Shown in pieces: positions 25,060-34,076 of a stretch of DNA of 64,000 nt; position 1 is the first letter of the stretch, and every line of letters starts with the position of its first letter. This DNA is from Peribacillus saganii (lineage in GTDB: Bacteria; Bacillota; Bacilli; Bacillales; DSM-1321). The position numbers and the translations under genes were made by a program. The notes below the pieces were generated by a model that was not told the DNA's origin, ran no database searches, and was given only the letters and a program-made list of their open reading frames with translations. Where the stretch lies: positions 62,001-126,000 of the forward strand of contig NZ_QVTE01000051.1 of assembly GCF_003429095.1 (NCBI RefSeq), read 5' to 3'.

Positions 25060-26658
25060 TTATTTTCCCTCGTCAACGGGACCTGGCACACGTCTGCGAT
25101 CCCTTAGTTCTTGTGTTTTTGCTCCCACACGGTTTTTGTCTTGTGCTTGCAAAAAACCAGGCCTGTTTTTCATCTTCCAAAGTGGACCGCGGACAACCAC
25201 ATCTTTCATCCCTTCCTTATCAGGCGGGGATACAGGACTCATATAGGGAACCCCAAACGATTGTAACGAGAGCATATGGTTTAAAATCAAAATGGCGCCG
25301 ATAACTACACCATACAAACCAAAAAGACCTGCCAACATCAAGATTGGAAATCTTAGCATCCTAAGTGCAAATGCTGCCGTATAAACGGGAGTAGCAAACG
25401 AACCAATAGTAGCGAGAGCGATTACGACCACAGTAACCGGGCTTGCGAATCCTGCCTCAACAGCAGCCTGTCCAATTATGAGAACACCGACTATCGATAG
25501 AGCCCCTCCCACTTGCTGAGGCAAACGAACAGTTGCTTCCCGCAGGATCTCCATTGCCACTTCTATGACCAATACTTCTATCACAGCCGGAAAAGGAACC
25601 CCCGCTCTCCCCCCAGAAACAGCTACAGCAAATTCCGTCGGCAGCAGCTCAGGGTTAAAAGCAATAAAAGAAACGTACAAAGAAGGAAAAATTAAAGAAA
25701 ACACAAGAGCCATAACACGTATGATTCTTATAAAATTGCCCATTAAAAAACGATTGGTATAATCTTCAGTTGTTTGATAAAACTGGCTAAACACCGTAGG
25801 CAATAACAGTGCAAAAGGAGACCCTTGGGTTAAAATAGCTACCCTTCCTTCGATTAAGTTTCCGACAACTCTGTCAGGTCTCTCTGTAGTTTGAATTTGC
25901 GGAAAAGGTGAATAAGGATTATCCTCGATAAATTGTTCAATAATTCCCGAATCCAAAACTGAATCAAATTCAATCTTGGACAGGCGATCTTCAACTTCCT
26001 TAACCAGTTCAGGATTAGTAATCCCTTTAATGTAGCAAACTGCAACTTTTGTCTTGGTTAATTTTCCTATCTTAGTGGTCTGTATCACGAGATCGGGAAT
26101 AGGAAGCCGATATCGCAGCAGGCCTATGTTAGTACCTAATTGTTCAACAAAACCTTCCCTCGGCCCAAGAACGACCAGCTCTGTACGTGGTTCATCTATA
26201 CTTCTTTCTTTTAATTTACGGGTGCCGAGCTGTAAGCCCACATCTTGCCCCTGAATCAAAATAATTGTGTCACCTAGAAAAAGATTGTCGATCAGAACAT
26301 CCCACTTTGTTTCTGTTTTAACCCTGCTTTGATAAAGTACCTCCTTTATAATAACGTCAACTAACTTCGATTCATCAGGCAGGTTTTTCTGAATATGTTC
26401 TGGAGGATACATTAAGGGTTTAAGAATATCGGTATTTATTTCAGAGGGGTTTGCCTGCTCCGAAAAATAACACAAATACGCCGGGATACTTCCGAATATA
26501 TAAAAGTCACGATATACAAAATCATCGTTCTTTCCTAATAATTCATTTATATAAGTAATCGAATCTTGTAAGTCACTACTTAATTTTGTTTTTTCGTTGC
26601 CATTTTGTTCTTGAGGACTTGTTTTCAGCTTTTTTCTATTCTTCCGAAACAATGACAA
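25060..26658 (-). CDS. Germinant receptor subunit A (GerAA family)
   Basis: A 532-residue subunit with a long N-terminal hydrophilic domain (~1-290) and a membrane domain of about five helices (~310-480). Diagnostic stretches are ILIQGQDVGLQLGTRKLKER, GPREGFVEQLGTNIGLLRYR, ERPDRVVGNLIEGRVAILTQ and TVRLPQQVGGALSIVGVLII, then LQSFGVPYMSP near the end. It is the first gene of the A-B-C-D operon. Expression in such operons is usually SigG-dependent in the forespore; I could not fix a SigG promoter. A cre-like site lies 90 bases upstream. Confidence 0.94.
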   Translation of the reverse strand: MSLFRKNRKKLKTSPQEQNGNEKTKLSSDLQDSITYINELLGKNDDFVYRDFYIFGSIPAYLCYFSEQANPSEINTDILKPLMYPPEHIQKNLPDESKLVDVIIKEVLYQSRVKTETKWDVLIDNLFLGDTIILIQGQDVGLQLGTRKLKERSIDEPRTELVVLGPREGFVEQLGTNIGLLRYRLPIPDLVIQTTKIGKLTKTKVAVCYIKGITNPELVKEVEDRLSKIEFDSVLDSGIIEQFIEDNPYSPFPQIQTTERPDRVVGNLIEGRVAILTQGSPFALLLPTVFSQFYQTTEDYTNRFLMGNFIRIIRVMALVFSLIFPSLYVSFIAFNPELLPTEFAVAVSGGRAGVPFPAVIEVLVIEVAMEILREATVRLPQQVGGALSIVGVLIIGQAAVEAGFASPVTVVVIALATIGSFATPVYTAAFALRMLRFPILMLAGLFGLYGVVIGAILILNHMLSLQSFGVPYMSPVSPPDKEGMKDVVVRGPLWKMKNRPGFLQAQDKNRVGAKTQELRDRRRVPGPVDEGK

Positions 26659-26744
26659 ACTTACACCACCTTTTAAGCAGATATGGAAATATAATGAATT
26701 ACTATTGAATTAGCATATCTTGTTTTAAGTAAATTATTCTCTTT

Positions 26745-26759
26745 ATGGAAACGTTTTAA
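26745..26759. promoter_or_regulatory. cre-like site upstream of the first ger operon
   Basis: ATGGAAACGTTTTAA fits the CcpA consensus WTGNAANCGNWNNCW at all but one fixed position. It lies 87 bases before the A-gene start. Chance occurrence is possible. Confidence 0.35.
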
Positions 26760-26790
26760 GTTAGGTCTTATAGAATTGAAAAATACAAAT

Positions 26791-26814
26791 AGCCCTGTAG
26801 AGGATGACAGGGCT
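26791..26814 (-). terminator. Terminator of the hemolysin III family gene
   Basis: A perfect AGCCCTGT/ACAGGGCT stem, 8-base loop, then ATTTGTATTTTT on the minus strand. Confidence 0.75.
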
Positions 26815-26840
26815 TTACACTTTAATATAATGTTTAAACA

Positions 26841-27491
26841 TTAAACTTTAATCGGAAGAACATAAAAAAGAATCGCAAAGAAATGGGCGACAGAACCACC
26901 AATCACGAATAAATGCCATACGGCGTGATGAAAAGGAAATCCTCGCCATACATAAAACACGGCCCCCACTGTATAAAGGATACCCCCAATAACAAGCAAT
27001 GACATCCCGGCTGCCGGCAGCGTAGAGGTAAGCGGCTCCCAGGCTATTACTATAAGCCAGCCCATGACTATATAAAGGATAGTGGATATGTATAGAAATT
27101 TTTTAACAAAGAATGCTTTAAAAGCAACTCCTGCAATTGCGATGCCCCAGACAATCCCAAGTAATGTCCAGCCAAGTGCACCATTAATTACGATTAATGT
27201 AAACGGTGTATAGGTGCCCGCAATGAAAATATATATCGCAGAATGGTCAAAAATCTCAAAAACATCCTTAGCCCTTCCTGGTGGAAAGCTGTGGACCAGC
27301 GTCGAAGCCACATACAGCAGCAGCATGGAAACCCCATAAATGACAAAGGTGGTAATATGCCAGGCAGTTCCTTCTCCAGCAGAATATATAATCAGGAAAA
27401 CCAGAGCTGCAACACTGAGCAGCACGCCAATACCGTGCGTAATTGCATTAACCAGCTCTTCCTTTTTTGTATACACATGTGTATCAGCCAA
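26841..27491 (-). CDS. Hemolysin III / PAQR family membrane protein
   Basis: A 216-residue, seven-helix protein of the PAQR-related hemolysin III family (B. subtilis YplQ/YqfA group). Metal-site marks are ELVNAITHGIGVLLSVAALV in helix 1, LVHSFPPGRAKDVFEIFDHS and the C-terminal FPFHHAVWHLFVIGGSVAHF. Despite the name, hemolysis is not the established role; relatives act in membrane fluidity or stress. TTG start, 8 bases after AAGGGAG. Monocistronic. Confidence 0.92.
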   Translation of the reverse strand: MADTHVYTKKEELVNAITHGIGVLLSVAALVFLIIYSAGEGTAWHITTFVIYGVSMLLLYVASTLVHSFPPGRAKDVFEIFDHSAIYIFIAGTYTPFTLIVINGALGWTLLGIVWGIAIAGVAFKAFFVKKFLYISTILYIVMGWLIVIAWEPLTSTLPAAGMSLLVIGGILYTVGAVFYVWRGFPFHHAVWHLFVIGGSVAHFFAILFYVLPIKV

Positions 27492-27573
27492 TCCGTTCGC
27501 TCCCTTTTAGCATAGAATAGATTCATTATACCCATTCCGCTGAAAAAAAGAAAAAATTTTTACCCAAAAGAAA

Positions 27574-27598
27574 GGACCCTATTTCGAAACAGGGTTCC
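27574..27598 (-). terminator. Terminator of the SleB-like gene
   Basis: GGACCCT/AGGGTTCC stem with one bulge, followed on the minus strand by CTTTTGGGTAAAAA. Confidence 0.55.
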
Positions 27599-27606
27599 CT
27601 TTCAGT

Positions 27607-28134
27607 TTATATCGCAAAGTGATGTCCTCCTATTTTTTTGGTTACTTCCCTTGTTCTTATCCATTTATCATCAGTAAGATCAGGATTGAAAAAATATAAT
27701 GCATCACTATTAGGTTCTTCTAATGCTTCTTCAACTGCCCGTTTTGATTCCTGGTCGGCAGGTCTTCGAATGCTTCCATTGCTAACAGGCGAAAACTGGT
27801 TTTCCTCGTATACAACTTCTGAAACTGAGTCTGGGAACTGTTTAGCTTCCATTCTGTTTAGCACTACAGATGCAACGGCTACCTTGCCTTCAAATGGTTC
27901 TCCCTTTGCCTCAGCATGAACTAAACGTGAAAGCAAGTCCTTTTCAGCTGCTGTCAGCTCTACAGTTTCCGTTTCGGCCTTCTCATTTGATACGGTTTCT
28001 TTATGTTTAAGTCCGCTGTTCTTTTTATCGCTAAGACCAGCAGTAAGTGGAGTATCGCTGGAGCTTTGTGAGGTGAAGGCCATTGATAGCAGCGTAAACG
28101 TGAGCAGAAGTACGCTCACCATAGCGTTTCTCAT
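27607..28134 (-). CDS. Cell-wall hydrolase, SleB/CwlJ (Hydrolase_2) family
   Basis: A 175-residue exported protein with an N-terminal signal segment (MRNAMVSVLLLTFTLLSMAF), a Ser/Lys/Glu-rich linker and a Hydrolase_2 domain (~65-175). The catalytic glutamate is in LLSRLVHAEAKGEPFEGKVA. Other marks are VASVVLNRM, ENQFSPVSNG and YFFNPDLTDDKWIRTR. Its size matches YkvT/CwlJ rather than full SleB. Such enzymes degrade cortex or vegetative peptidoglycan. Its place between two ger operons fits a germination role, but that is inference. Confidence 0.9.
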   Translation of the reverse strand: MRNAMVSVLLLTFTLLSMAFTSQSSSDTPLTAGLSDKKNSGLKHKETVSNEKAETETVELTAAEKDLLSRLVHAEAKGEPFEGKVAVASVVLNRMEAKQFPDSVSEVVYEENQFSPVSNGSIRRPADQESKRAVEEALEEPNSDALYFFNPDLTDDKWIRTREVTKKIGGHHFAI

Positions 28135-28307
28135 GGTGTTACCCCCTTTTTTTCGTTACCATTCAGGATAGCAGAATCCCAATAGAAAAACATTATTTAA
28201 TAATTGGGTACATGGTAAGGATTTAGTTAGATTGCAATACTTTTGGTTCTCAGGAAGTATTCCCCATGCTTAATAAGCCGACAATTGTGTTTGAACAAAT
28301 TGCAATC

Positions 28308-28690
28308 TCAGGGGGATTTATATATTCTAGCGAGGTTTTTGATTGAATAATCTCTAGACTGTGACCCATAAGTTTCTGCGTTCAAGACCAGCAAGCAGGA
28401 AAACAGCGACAACCCATCCTCAAATTGGTCCGAAGATGAGAAATATTCGAAAAGGCCATAGCCAGCGAACACAACTCCCCAGAAAAAGACAGAAAGAATG
28501 AGAATTGCTTTACGCCCGAACTTGTCGGACAAATATCCCCGGAAAAACTTGAGAAAACTCCGACCAGTGAGCAAACTGCAAAGATCGCACCTGTCATATC
28601 AGGGGGAACAAACTTAACCTGAGTTAAATAGATAGCAGGAACGGTATGCTCATAGAGGTAGCCAACCGGCCAAACATCGTTCCGATTTTC
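28308..28690 (-). pseudogene. Frameshifted MFS transporter remnant
   Basis: Three minus-strand frames join into one MFS segment: GRLATSMSIPFL (near 28640-28683), then AIYLTQVKFVPPDMTGAIFA with VCSLVGVFS (to ~28555), then KFFRGYLSDKFGRKAILILS (from ~28553). At least two frameshifts separate them. GYLSDKFGRK is the MFS loop 2-3 signature. Helices beyond the third are lost. The gap 28691-28840 shows no other gene. Confidence 0.65.
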
Positions 28691-28840
28691 GACGGACTTA
28701 TATGTTTTAAATTGCTTACATTTCTTTCACAAGAATTCACAAGAAATTTCAAACGGTAAATCGGCGTCCTGATTTAGCCGAATGTATGATTATTACATTA
28801 AAAAGAGATAACACTAATTAATCCATAATAATTTGGATAG

Positions 28841-29002
28841 CTAAATTTTTCCAAAAACAAAGAACGGGAGGACTGCTATGGCTACTGCCAGCATGATTAC
28901 TGCCACCGCTCCTCGTTTGTTTTTTTCTTTCCATAGGGCGACAGAAAAGCCGACAGTGTATATGAAAGTGGTTACTATTACCAAGATGATCAATATATGC
29001 AT
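28841..29002 (-). CDS. Small two-span protein of the second ger operon (53 aa)
   Basis: Starts ATG two bases after the stop of the C gene, with AGGGATTAGAA overlapping that stop as ribosome binding site. The product is MHILIILVIVTTFIYTVGFS, a basic hinge (LWKEKNKRG), then AVAVIMLAVAIAVLPFFVFG. Two helices and the last place in an A-B-C operon match the small D-type proteins of germinant receptors, although sequence similarity to the 67-aa one at 22483 is low. Confidence 0.75.
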   Translation of the reverse strand: MHILIILVIVTTFIYTVGFSVALWKEKNKRGAVAVIMLAVAIAVLPFFVFGKI

Positions 29003-29004
29003 TT

Positions 29005-30261
29005 CTAATCCCTCATGTGTTTAATATTCGGAACTTTTGTCTGTTTCCCGAAACCAGTAAAAAAAATGTTTACAGTTACATGAATGTCCATATCCGGATA
29101 TGTTTTCATCCAATCAAAATTTTTATATTCTTTAATCGTAAGGAAATATTTTCTGGCATCCAAGGATAGCGGAAACGGACACCCTTTGAATTCCTGTTGT
29201 GACTTAGCAATTAATCCGTTATATTCCCGTTCAAAATCTACTTTGATCTGTCTCCTTAAAATCTCTCTTTTTCGGGTATCTTTTGTATAGTCGACCATGG
29301 ACCTGTCAGATAGAACGTCGACGACTAAAGGAACTTTGATCCGAATTTCCGGGGTGCTTTTTTCCAAATTCATGGTAACTTCATTATTCTGTTTTTTAAG
29401 TATTCTGACCGCAAGCCTGTACTCCTTATTGAATGGGTCGTGAATAGTAGACAGTACATCTTTAATATCTGTCGTTTCATCCAAAACAGATGCAATCCTT
29501 GTTTCCTGGCCATTTAATTTACCTATCATGACCCCTTCCTTAAAAACAGCAGCGCCAGCGAATTGTGTTTTATTTGCATCGCCTTTCGCATTGACCTCCC
29601 CTGCCATATATTCATCTTCATGCCTTGCTGGCGGATCTTTTGCCGGCTTAGAGGTAGTATATATGGCTAAAAACAAATCGGCATCCTGTTCGGTAATCTC
29701 ATAGAAGCGATGGAAAGTTGAATCCGGAAGCATACCGGTTTCAACCCCTCTTGTAATCATAAATTGGAAATACTTATGGGGCCTGGTCTCCAATTGAGGT
29801 TTATTATTTTGCAAGTACTCACTTGCATCCTCCTTTGAAATTGCCAAATAAGTGTCCCGGCGGATTTCCCGATCCTTTGTTGTATCATAGAACCAGCGAA
29901 TGAAGTCTTTGCGGCTGGCCAGCTCCTCTGACACGACCATGATTTGGAGCATCTCGTAGGTTAATTGCTTGGATACAACCGTATTCGCTGTGTTTTTAGC
30001 TGTTATGAAATCACTCGAATGAACCGTTATCGTCTCTTGGGGAGGTTCGTCTGTGCTGCCTCCCACCAATGAACCAACCTCGGGGTTTGCAATTATATAT
30101 GTAATCTTTAACTGATTTTCGCGTTCCGACTTATCAAGTCCCATTGCAATTACATATGCGCGCTGATCTACCTCTTTCAAGTCATAGCACCCAGCGAGGC
30201 AAACTGTAAATAAAAGTACTAAGATAAGTAAAAGGGTTCTATACATGATTCTTTCTTCCAT
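29005..30261 (-). CDS. Germinant receptor subunit C (second operon)
   Basis: A 418-residue GerAC-family lipoprotein. The signal peptide MYRTLLLILVLLFTVCLAGC gives a lipobox Cys, followed by YDLKEVDQRAYVIAMGLDKS. The ger C fold continues through QLTYEMLQIMVVSEELASRK and ends FFTGFGKQTKVPN. The ATG at 30261 has AAAGGAG and lies inside the 3' end of the B gene (23-base overlap), so translation is coupled. A second ATG five codons on is possible. Confidence 0.93.
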   Translation of the reverse strand: MEERIMYRTLLLILVLLFTVCLAGCYDLKEVDQRAYVIAMGLDKSERENQLKITYIIANPEVGSLVGGSTDEPPQETITVHSSDFITAKNTANTVVSKQLTYEMLQIMVVSEELASRKDFIRWFYDTTKDREIRRDTYLAISKEDASEYLQNNKPQLETRPHKYFQFMITRGVETGMLPDSTFHRFYEITEQDADLFLAIYTTSKPAKDPPARHEDEYMAGEVNAKGDANKTQFAGAAVFKEGVMIGKLNGQETRIASVLDETTDIKDVLSTIHDPFNKEYRLAVRILKKQNNEVTMNLEKSTPEIRIKVPLVVDVLSDRSMVDYTKDTRKREILRRQIKVDFEREYNGLIAKSQQEFKGCPFPLSLDARKYFLTIKEYKNFDWMKTYPDMDIHVTVNIFFTGFGKQTKVPNIKHMRD

Positions 30262-31351
30262 GTTTAAACTCTCCTTTCAAGCTTGCAATCAGCCAAAGCA
30301 GAATCGGCAGGAAAAAAAATAAGGGGCTCAGGAAATTGAATAAATACCTGCGAAGCGTAAAAATGGTATAGGTAGGTGGTTCCAAAAGCATCCCAACACA
30401 TAGAAAGACCAAGGCGAGTGAAGGAATAATATATTCAAAGCTTTTAATCCTGAACAAACCTCCGAAGAGCAGCGCGTTTATATATAAATAAATTGAAAAT
30501 CGGACAAAGGATGCAATAAGCCAAATTGGAAAAAAAAGTGTTTCAATGTTTGTCAAAAACTCCCCGAGTGTGATGTAGCGAATGGTTTCATGAAATGGAT
30601 AATTCATCATTTTTACCGGAATGTAGTCAAATAAGGCAAGATAAATCAGGAAAGCAAGACTCAATTCGACCATCAAAAAGATCAGAACGAACCAAGTGCC
30701 TTTCTTATAATCCTTAACTCTTGCCACATAAGGAAATATGAGCGCCATATATAGAATATCCACGTAGATAGCCGTATTTAATATGCTTTCTTTCATTATT
30801 TCACGGGGACCGGATCCAAATACAGGGAAAATTTTACTGAAATCCGCATCAGGAATCACGAGAATAAACGCTAAGAACAGGAATCCGATTACTATATAGA
30901 TCAATAAATAGGCAACAGATCCGATTGCTTCAATCCCCTTTTTGGCACCAAACACACATGCGGCCATAAGCACAAAATAAATAATGATTGTTGGTGTAGC
31001 GGGAAAATACATTGTTTTAATGATGTCCACATAACTTCGGGTATCTATTACTATCGCAACCGATCCGATCAGCCACAATAGCAGCGAAATCAGAAATCCA
31101 ATATGACGCCCAACCAGACTTTTGTGGATCTCATGCAGGTTTTTATTTTCGAAGTGTGAAAGCAGTTTGTTAAGGAGGAAAACGGGCAGGAAGATGATCA
31201 GCCCTGAAAGTATGGGAATCATCCAGGCAGAGCTTTCCAGGTCGTCAAACAACAGGGCGGGAGTATCATCAGAAAGCTTGGTTCCAACCATCATCATTAG
31301 AATGGCACTGTATTCTTTTATGCCTATTTTCCCTTTATTGTTGTCAATCAC
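30239..31351 (-). CDS. Germinant receptor subunit B (second operon)
   Basis: A 370-residue, ten-helix GerAB-type protein starting at GTG (MIDNNKGKIGIKEYSAILMM), with the ribosome binding site GGGAG near the end of the A gene. Family marks include the start of helix 1 with TKLSDDTPALLF, the loop LWLIGSVAIVIDTRSYVDII, and FLTNIETLFFPIWLIASFVR in helix 8. It would sense a different germinant from the first receptor, since the pocket helices differ. Confidence 0.92.
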   Translation of the reverse strand: MIDNNKGKIGIKEYSAILMMMVGTKLSDDTPALLFDDLESSAWMIPILSGLIIFLPVFLLNKLLSHFENKNLHEIHKSLVGRHIGFLISLLLWLIGSVAIVIDTRSYVDIIKTMYFPATPTIIIYFVLMAACVFGAKKGIEAIGSVAYLLIYIVIGFLFLAFILVIPDADFSKIFPVFGSGPREIMKESILNTAIYVDILYMALIFPYVARVKDYKKGTWFVLIFLMVELSLAFLIYLALFDYIPVKMMNYPFHETIRYITLGEFLTNIETLFFPIWLIASFVRFSIYLYINALLFGGLFRIKSFEYIIPSLALVFLCVGMLLEPPTYTIFTLRRYLFNFLSPLFFFLPILLWLIASLKGEFKHGRKNHV

Positions 31352-31354
31352 GAA

Positions 31355-32899
31355 TTACACTTCTCCCTTTTTAATGCTGTCTTTTGGTTTCAGATAACCT
31401 GGGCGGAACCGTTCCGAGCCAATCCTCTTTCTGGTAACGATATCTTCCGATGATCTGTATGTTGGTGTATATGGAGCAAGGTATGGAACCCCGAATGACT
31501 TGATTGAAACCATATAAAAAAGACACAAGATAAATGATGCTGTGAGGCCATAAACACCCAGTATTCCAGCTGCAAAGATAAATATAAATTTCATTAGGCG
31601 GACTGTATAGTTCAAATTTACATCATTAATGGCAAATGAAGTAAGGCCTCCTAGTGCAACAATAATAATAACCAAAGGACTAATGATATTTGCTTGTACA
31701 GCGGCCTGTCCCAGTATTAGGGCACCGACAATTCCGATGGTTGGGCCAATTGGGCTTGGCACCCTTAAGCCTGCTTCCCTGATCAATTCAAACGCGAATT
31801 CCATCATTATAATTTCTATAATGGCGGGAAACGGCACCTTCTCCCGTGTGGCTGCGATGGCCAGCAGCAAATCAGGCGGTATCATTCCAGAGTGATAATT
31901 CGCTATCGCAACGTATAATGGGGAGATAAATAAGGCAATAAATAAGGCAAGAAATCTTAATAGTCTGGTGAAATTCCCATATGGATAACGCAAATAATGT
32001 TCCTCAGGGTTGTGAAAGTGTGCCCAAAAAGTAGTCGGTACTATCAAACATGCCGGAGAGCTGTCTAACATAAGTACAATATGCCCCTCTTCCAAAAATG
32101 CCGAAGCCCTATCCGGCCTTTCAGTGTACAAAACCGTAGGGAACAGCGAGCTTTTCCGCTCTTCGATCAACTGTTCTACAAAGCTGATGCTGTGAACTGC
32201 GGCTAGATCCAGTTTGGAGATACGGCTTTTCACCTCGTTTAACAGTTCATCGTTCACTAAATCCTTAACATAAAGCATGAACAACCCGTTATTGGACCTC
32301 TTTGATATAACCGTTCTTTCAGCAACCAAGTTTTCATCACGTATGAGCTTGCGTACAAGTGATATATTTATGATAGCTTTTTCTGTAAAGCTTTCCTTCG
32401 GGCCCTTGAGAACTACTTCATTTTCCGCCATGCCAATCGAACGCGACTGGAAGTTTTGCATTTCCATAAGATAGCACTGCCTGTCGCCATCAACAAAAAG
32501 AGCTGTAACCCCGCCATTGACTTCATTTACAATGTCTTCTATTTTTTGTGCCGTTTTTAACGTTTGGGCGCTGACAATGTTTTCAATCTTCCCGCTGCCG
32601 TCCGAATGGTGCAGAAGGGGATGAAGGATTCTTTCTTCTATATCAATTACATCGCTAATCGAAGCAATATAAAGAATGGCCGCATTACGATTAAGCGATG
32701 GAATGGTAATCTCACGGATTTTCACATCCACATTATCAGGCACAGTGTATAAATACTTGAATATTTTTAGATTCTGGTCAAGTGTTTCCTTGATATTTTG
32801 CTTTTTTAAAGCAATATCTCCATGTGAGGACACTTCGGGAGGATTTGGAGTTGGAGTCTTAATTTTTTTCAGAATCCGTTTGAAAATTTTTCTGCGCAT
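31355..32899 (-). CDS. Germinant receptor subunit A (second operon)
   Basis: A 514-residue GerAA-family protein: an N-terminal soluble half with LFVDGDRQCYLMEMQNFQSR, GPKESFTEKAIINISLVRKL and ERPDRASAFLEEGHIVLMLD, then about five membrane helices (~300-470) with GLRVPSPIGPTIGIVGALIL and IKSFGVPYLAPYTPTYRSSE near the end. A strong GGGAGG site is 7 bases before the ATG. First gene of the A-B-C-D operon. Its N-terminus is shorter and more basic than that of the other A protein. Confidence 0.94.
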   Translation of the reverse strand: MRRKIFKRILKKIKTPTPNPPEVSSHGDIALKKQNIKETLDQNLKIFKYLYTVPDNVDVKIREITIPSLNRNAAILYIASISDVIDIEERILHPLLHHSDGSGKIENIVSAQTLKTAQKIEDIVNEVNGGVTALFVDGDRQCYLMEMQNFQSRSIGMAENEVVLKGPKESFTEKAIINISLVRKLIRDENLVAERTVISKRSNNGLFMLYVKDLVNDELLNEVKSRISKLDLAAVHSISFVEQLIEERKSSLFPTVLYTERPDRASAFLEEGHIVLMLDSSPACLIVPTTFWAHFHNPEEHYLRYPYGNFTRLLRFLALFIALFISPLYVAIANYHSGMIPPDLLLAIAATREKVPFPAIIEIIMMEFAFELIREAGLRVPSPIGPTIGIVGALILGQAAVQANIISPLVIIIVALGGLTSFAINDVNLNYTVRLMKFIFIFAAGILGVYGLTASFILCLFYMVSIKSFGVPYLAPYTPTYRSSEDIVTRKRIGSERFRPGYLKPKDSIKKGEV

Positions 32900-33040
32900 G
32901 CAAATTCCTCCCTGCCTTAATATTCACTTAGTAAGTGTTTCCTTCCTGGAAATAAATTATCAGCTTTTATGCGATGACACGTTCTACTTTTCCATGTGAA
33001 ACGGGACTTATGTGGGTAGTATCGCAGCACAGTATGTAGA

Positions 33041-33976
33041 TCATTTGTAACTGACATTAACCCCTTCAGCAGAGAAAATATTGATAATTACGCGGCCGCC
33101 CACTACTTTTGCCAGTATAAGAATTGGTTGGTTTATGTTATTTTGAAATTTAAAATCTGGTCCGTTCCAGCTGACTGTAGCATCACGTCCGAATGGTACA
33201 TAAGGAACCTGCCTGGTATGGCAATAGCGCTCAACAATTTTTAATCCTGCCTGATCCACCGCATTAAACAATGTGGAAGAAACCTGGCAAATTCCGCCGC
33301 CAATCCCTTCTGAGAATTCTCCGCGGACGATCACCTTTGCTTTCATGTATCCCCTTGCTGCAGTCCTTTTACCAACAATCTTGTTAAACGAAAAAGTTTC
33401 CTGAGGGAATAACACATGATTATTGAGGGCCTCTGCCGCAAGAGAAATATTATTGGTTCGGTTTTTGTTGTATGAATTAAATGATGAAACAAACTGCCCA
33501 ATCTTATGCACCCTGATTTCTGCAAGAAGCTCTTCGTCTACTTTCGGGTGAATCGGCTGTAAAGGAACTTCCAGTTTAGAAGGACCGTTCCCATAATAAT
33601 AACGTAAAAAACGATCGCTGAATTTTTCACGGTACAGCTTATGCCCTGCCACTCCAGGTATAATATGTCCACTCTTATCAATATAAGCATTTTTGGGTGC
33701 CTGATACATTTCTTTATCCATTAGTTCGAGAAATTCAAGATACTTTTCAACATGTATGGTTGGTATCTCAGGTGATGGATGAGTAAAATCAGAACGGTTT
33801 ACACGATTTACTTCTGTTTCTTTATGAAGAATTATCAATTCATTAGAATAAAAGCCCAGCTGACTTAGTAAGAGTATTCCAGTTAAAAATGGTATTTTTA
33901 ACAGCCGGCCCACCTCCCTGCAAGTTCTAACGGAATTAAATTCTGAAGATGTATACAAAAAGTATTTCCTGTTCAT
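33041..33976 (-). CDS. VanW family protein
   Basis: An up to 311-residue membrane-anchored protein with the C-terminal VanW domain (~170-300): FSFNKIVGKRTAARGYMKAK, EGIGGGICQVSSTLFNAVDQ, then QVPYVPFGRDATVSWNGPDF. VanW proteins (vancomycin clusters, YoaR) lack a proven activity. The start is unsure. The ATG at 33976 has no site, but AGGGAGG lies 8 bases before a CTG at 33904 that would start right at the hydrophobic anchor. It lies 140 bases upstream of the second ger operon in the same direction and may be co-expressed in sporulation. Confidence 0.88.
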   Translation of the reverse strand: MNRKYFLYTSSEFNSVRTCREVGRLLKIPFLTGILLLSQLGFYSNELIILHKETEVNRVNRSDFTHPSPEIPTIHVEKYLEFLELMDKEMYQAPKNAYIDKSGHIIPGVAGHKLYREKFSDRFLRYYYGNGPSKLEVPLQPIHPKVDEELLAEIRVHKIGQFVSSFNSYNKNRTNNISLAAEALNNHVLFPQETFSFNKIVGKRTAARGYMKAKVIVRGEFSEGIGGGICQVSSTLFNAVDQAGLKIVERYCHTRQVPYVPFGRDATVSWNGPDFKFQNNINQPILILAKVVGGRVIINIFSAEGVNVSYK

Positions 33977-34076
33977 CTAGTTTTATCAAAATGGCAGACA
34001 GAAATGAGCTTCCATAAATTTCGTTAATTATAGAGTGCACATTTCGAAAAAGATAAATAAAAGAGGTGATTCAATT

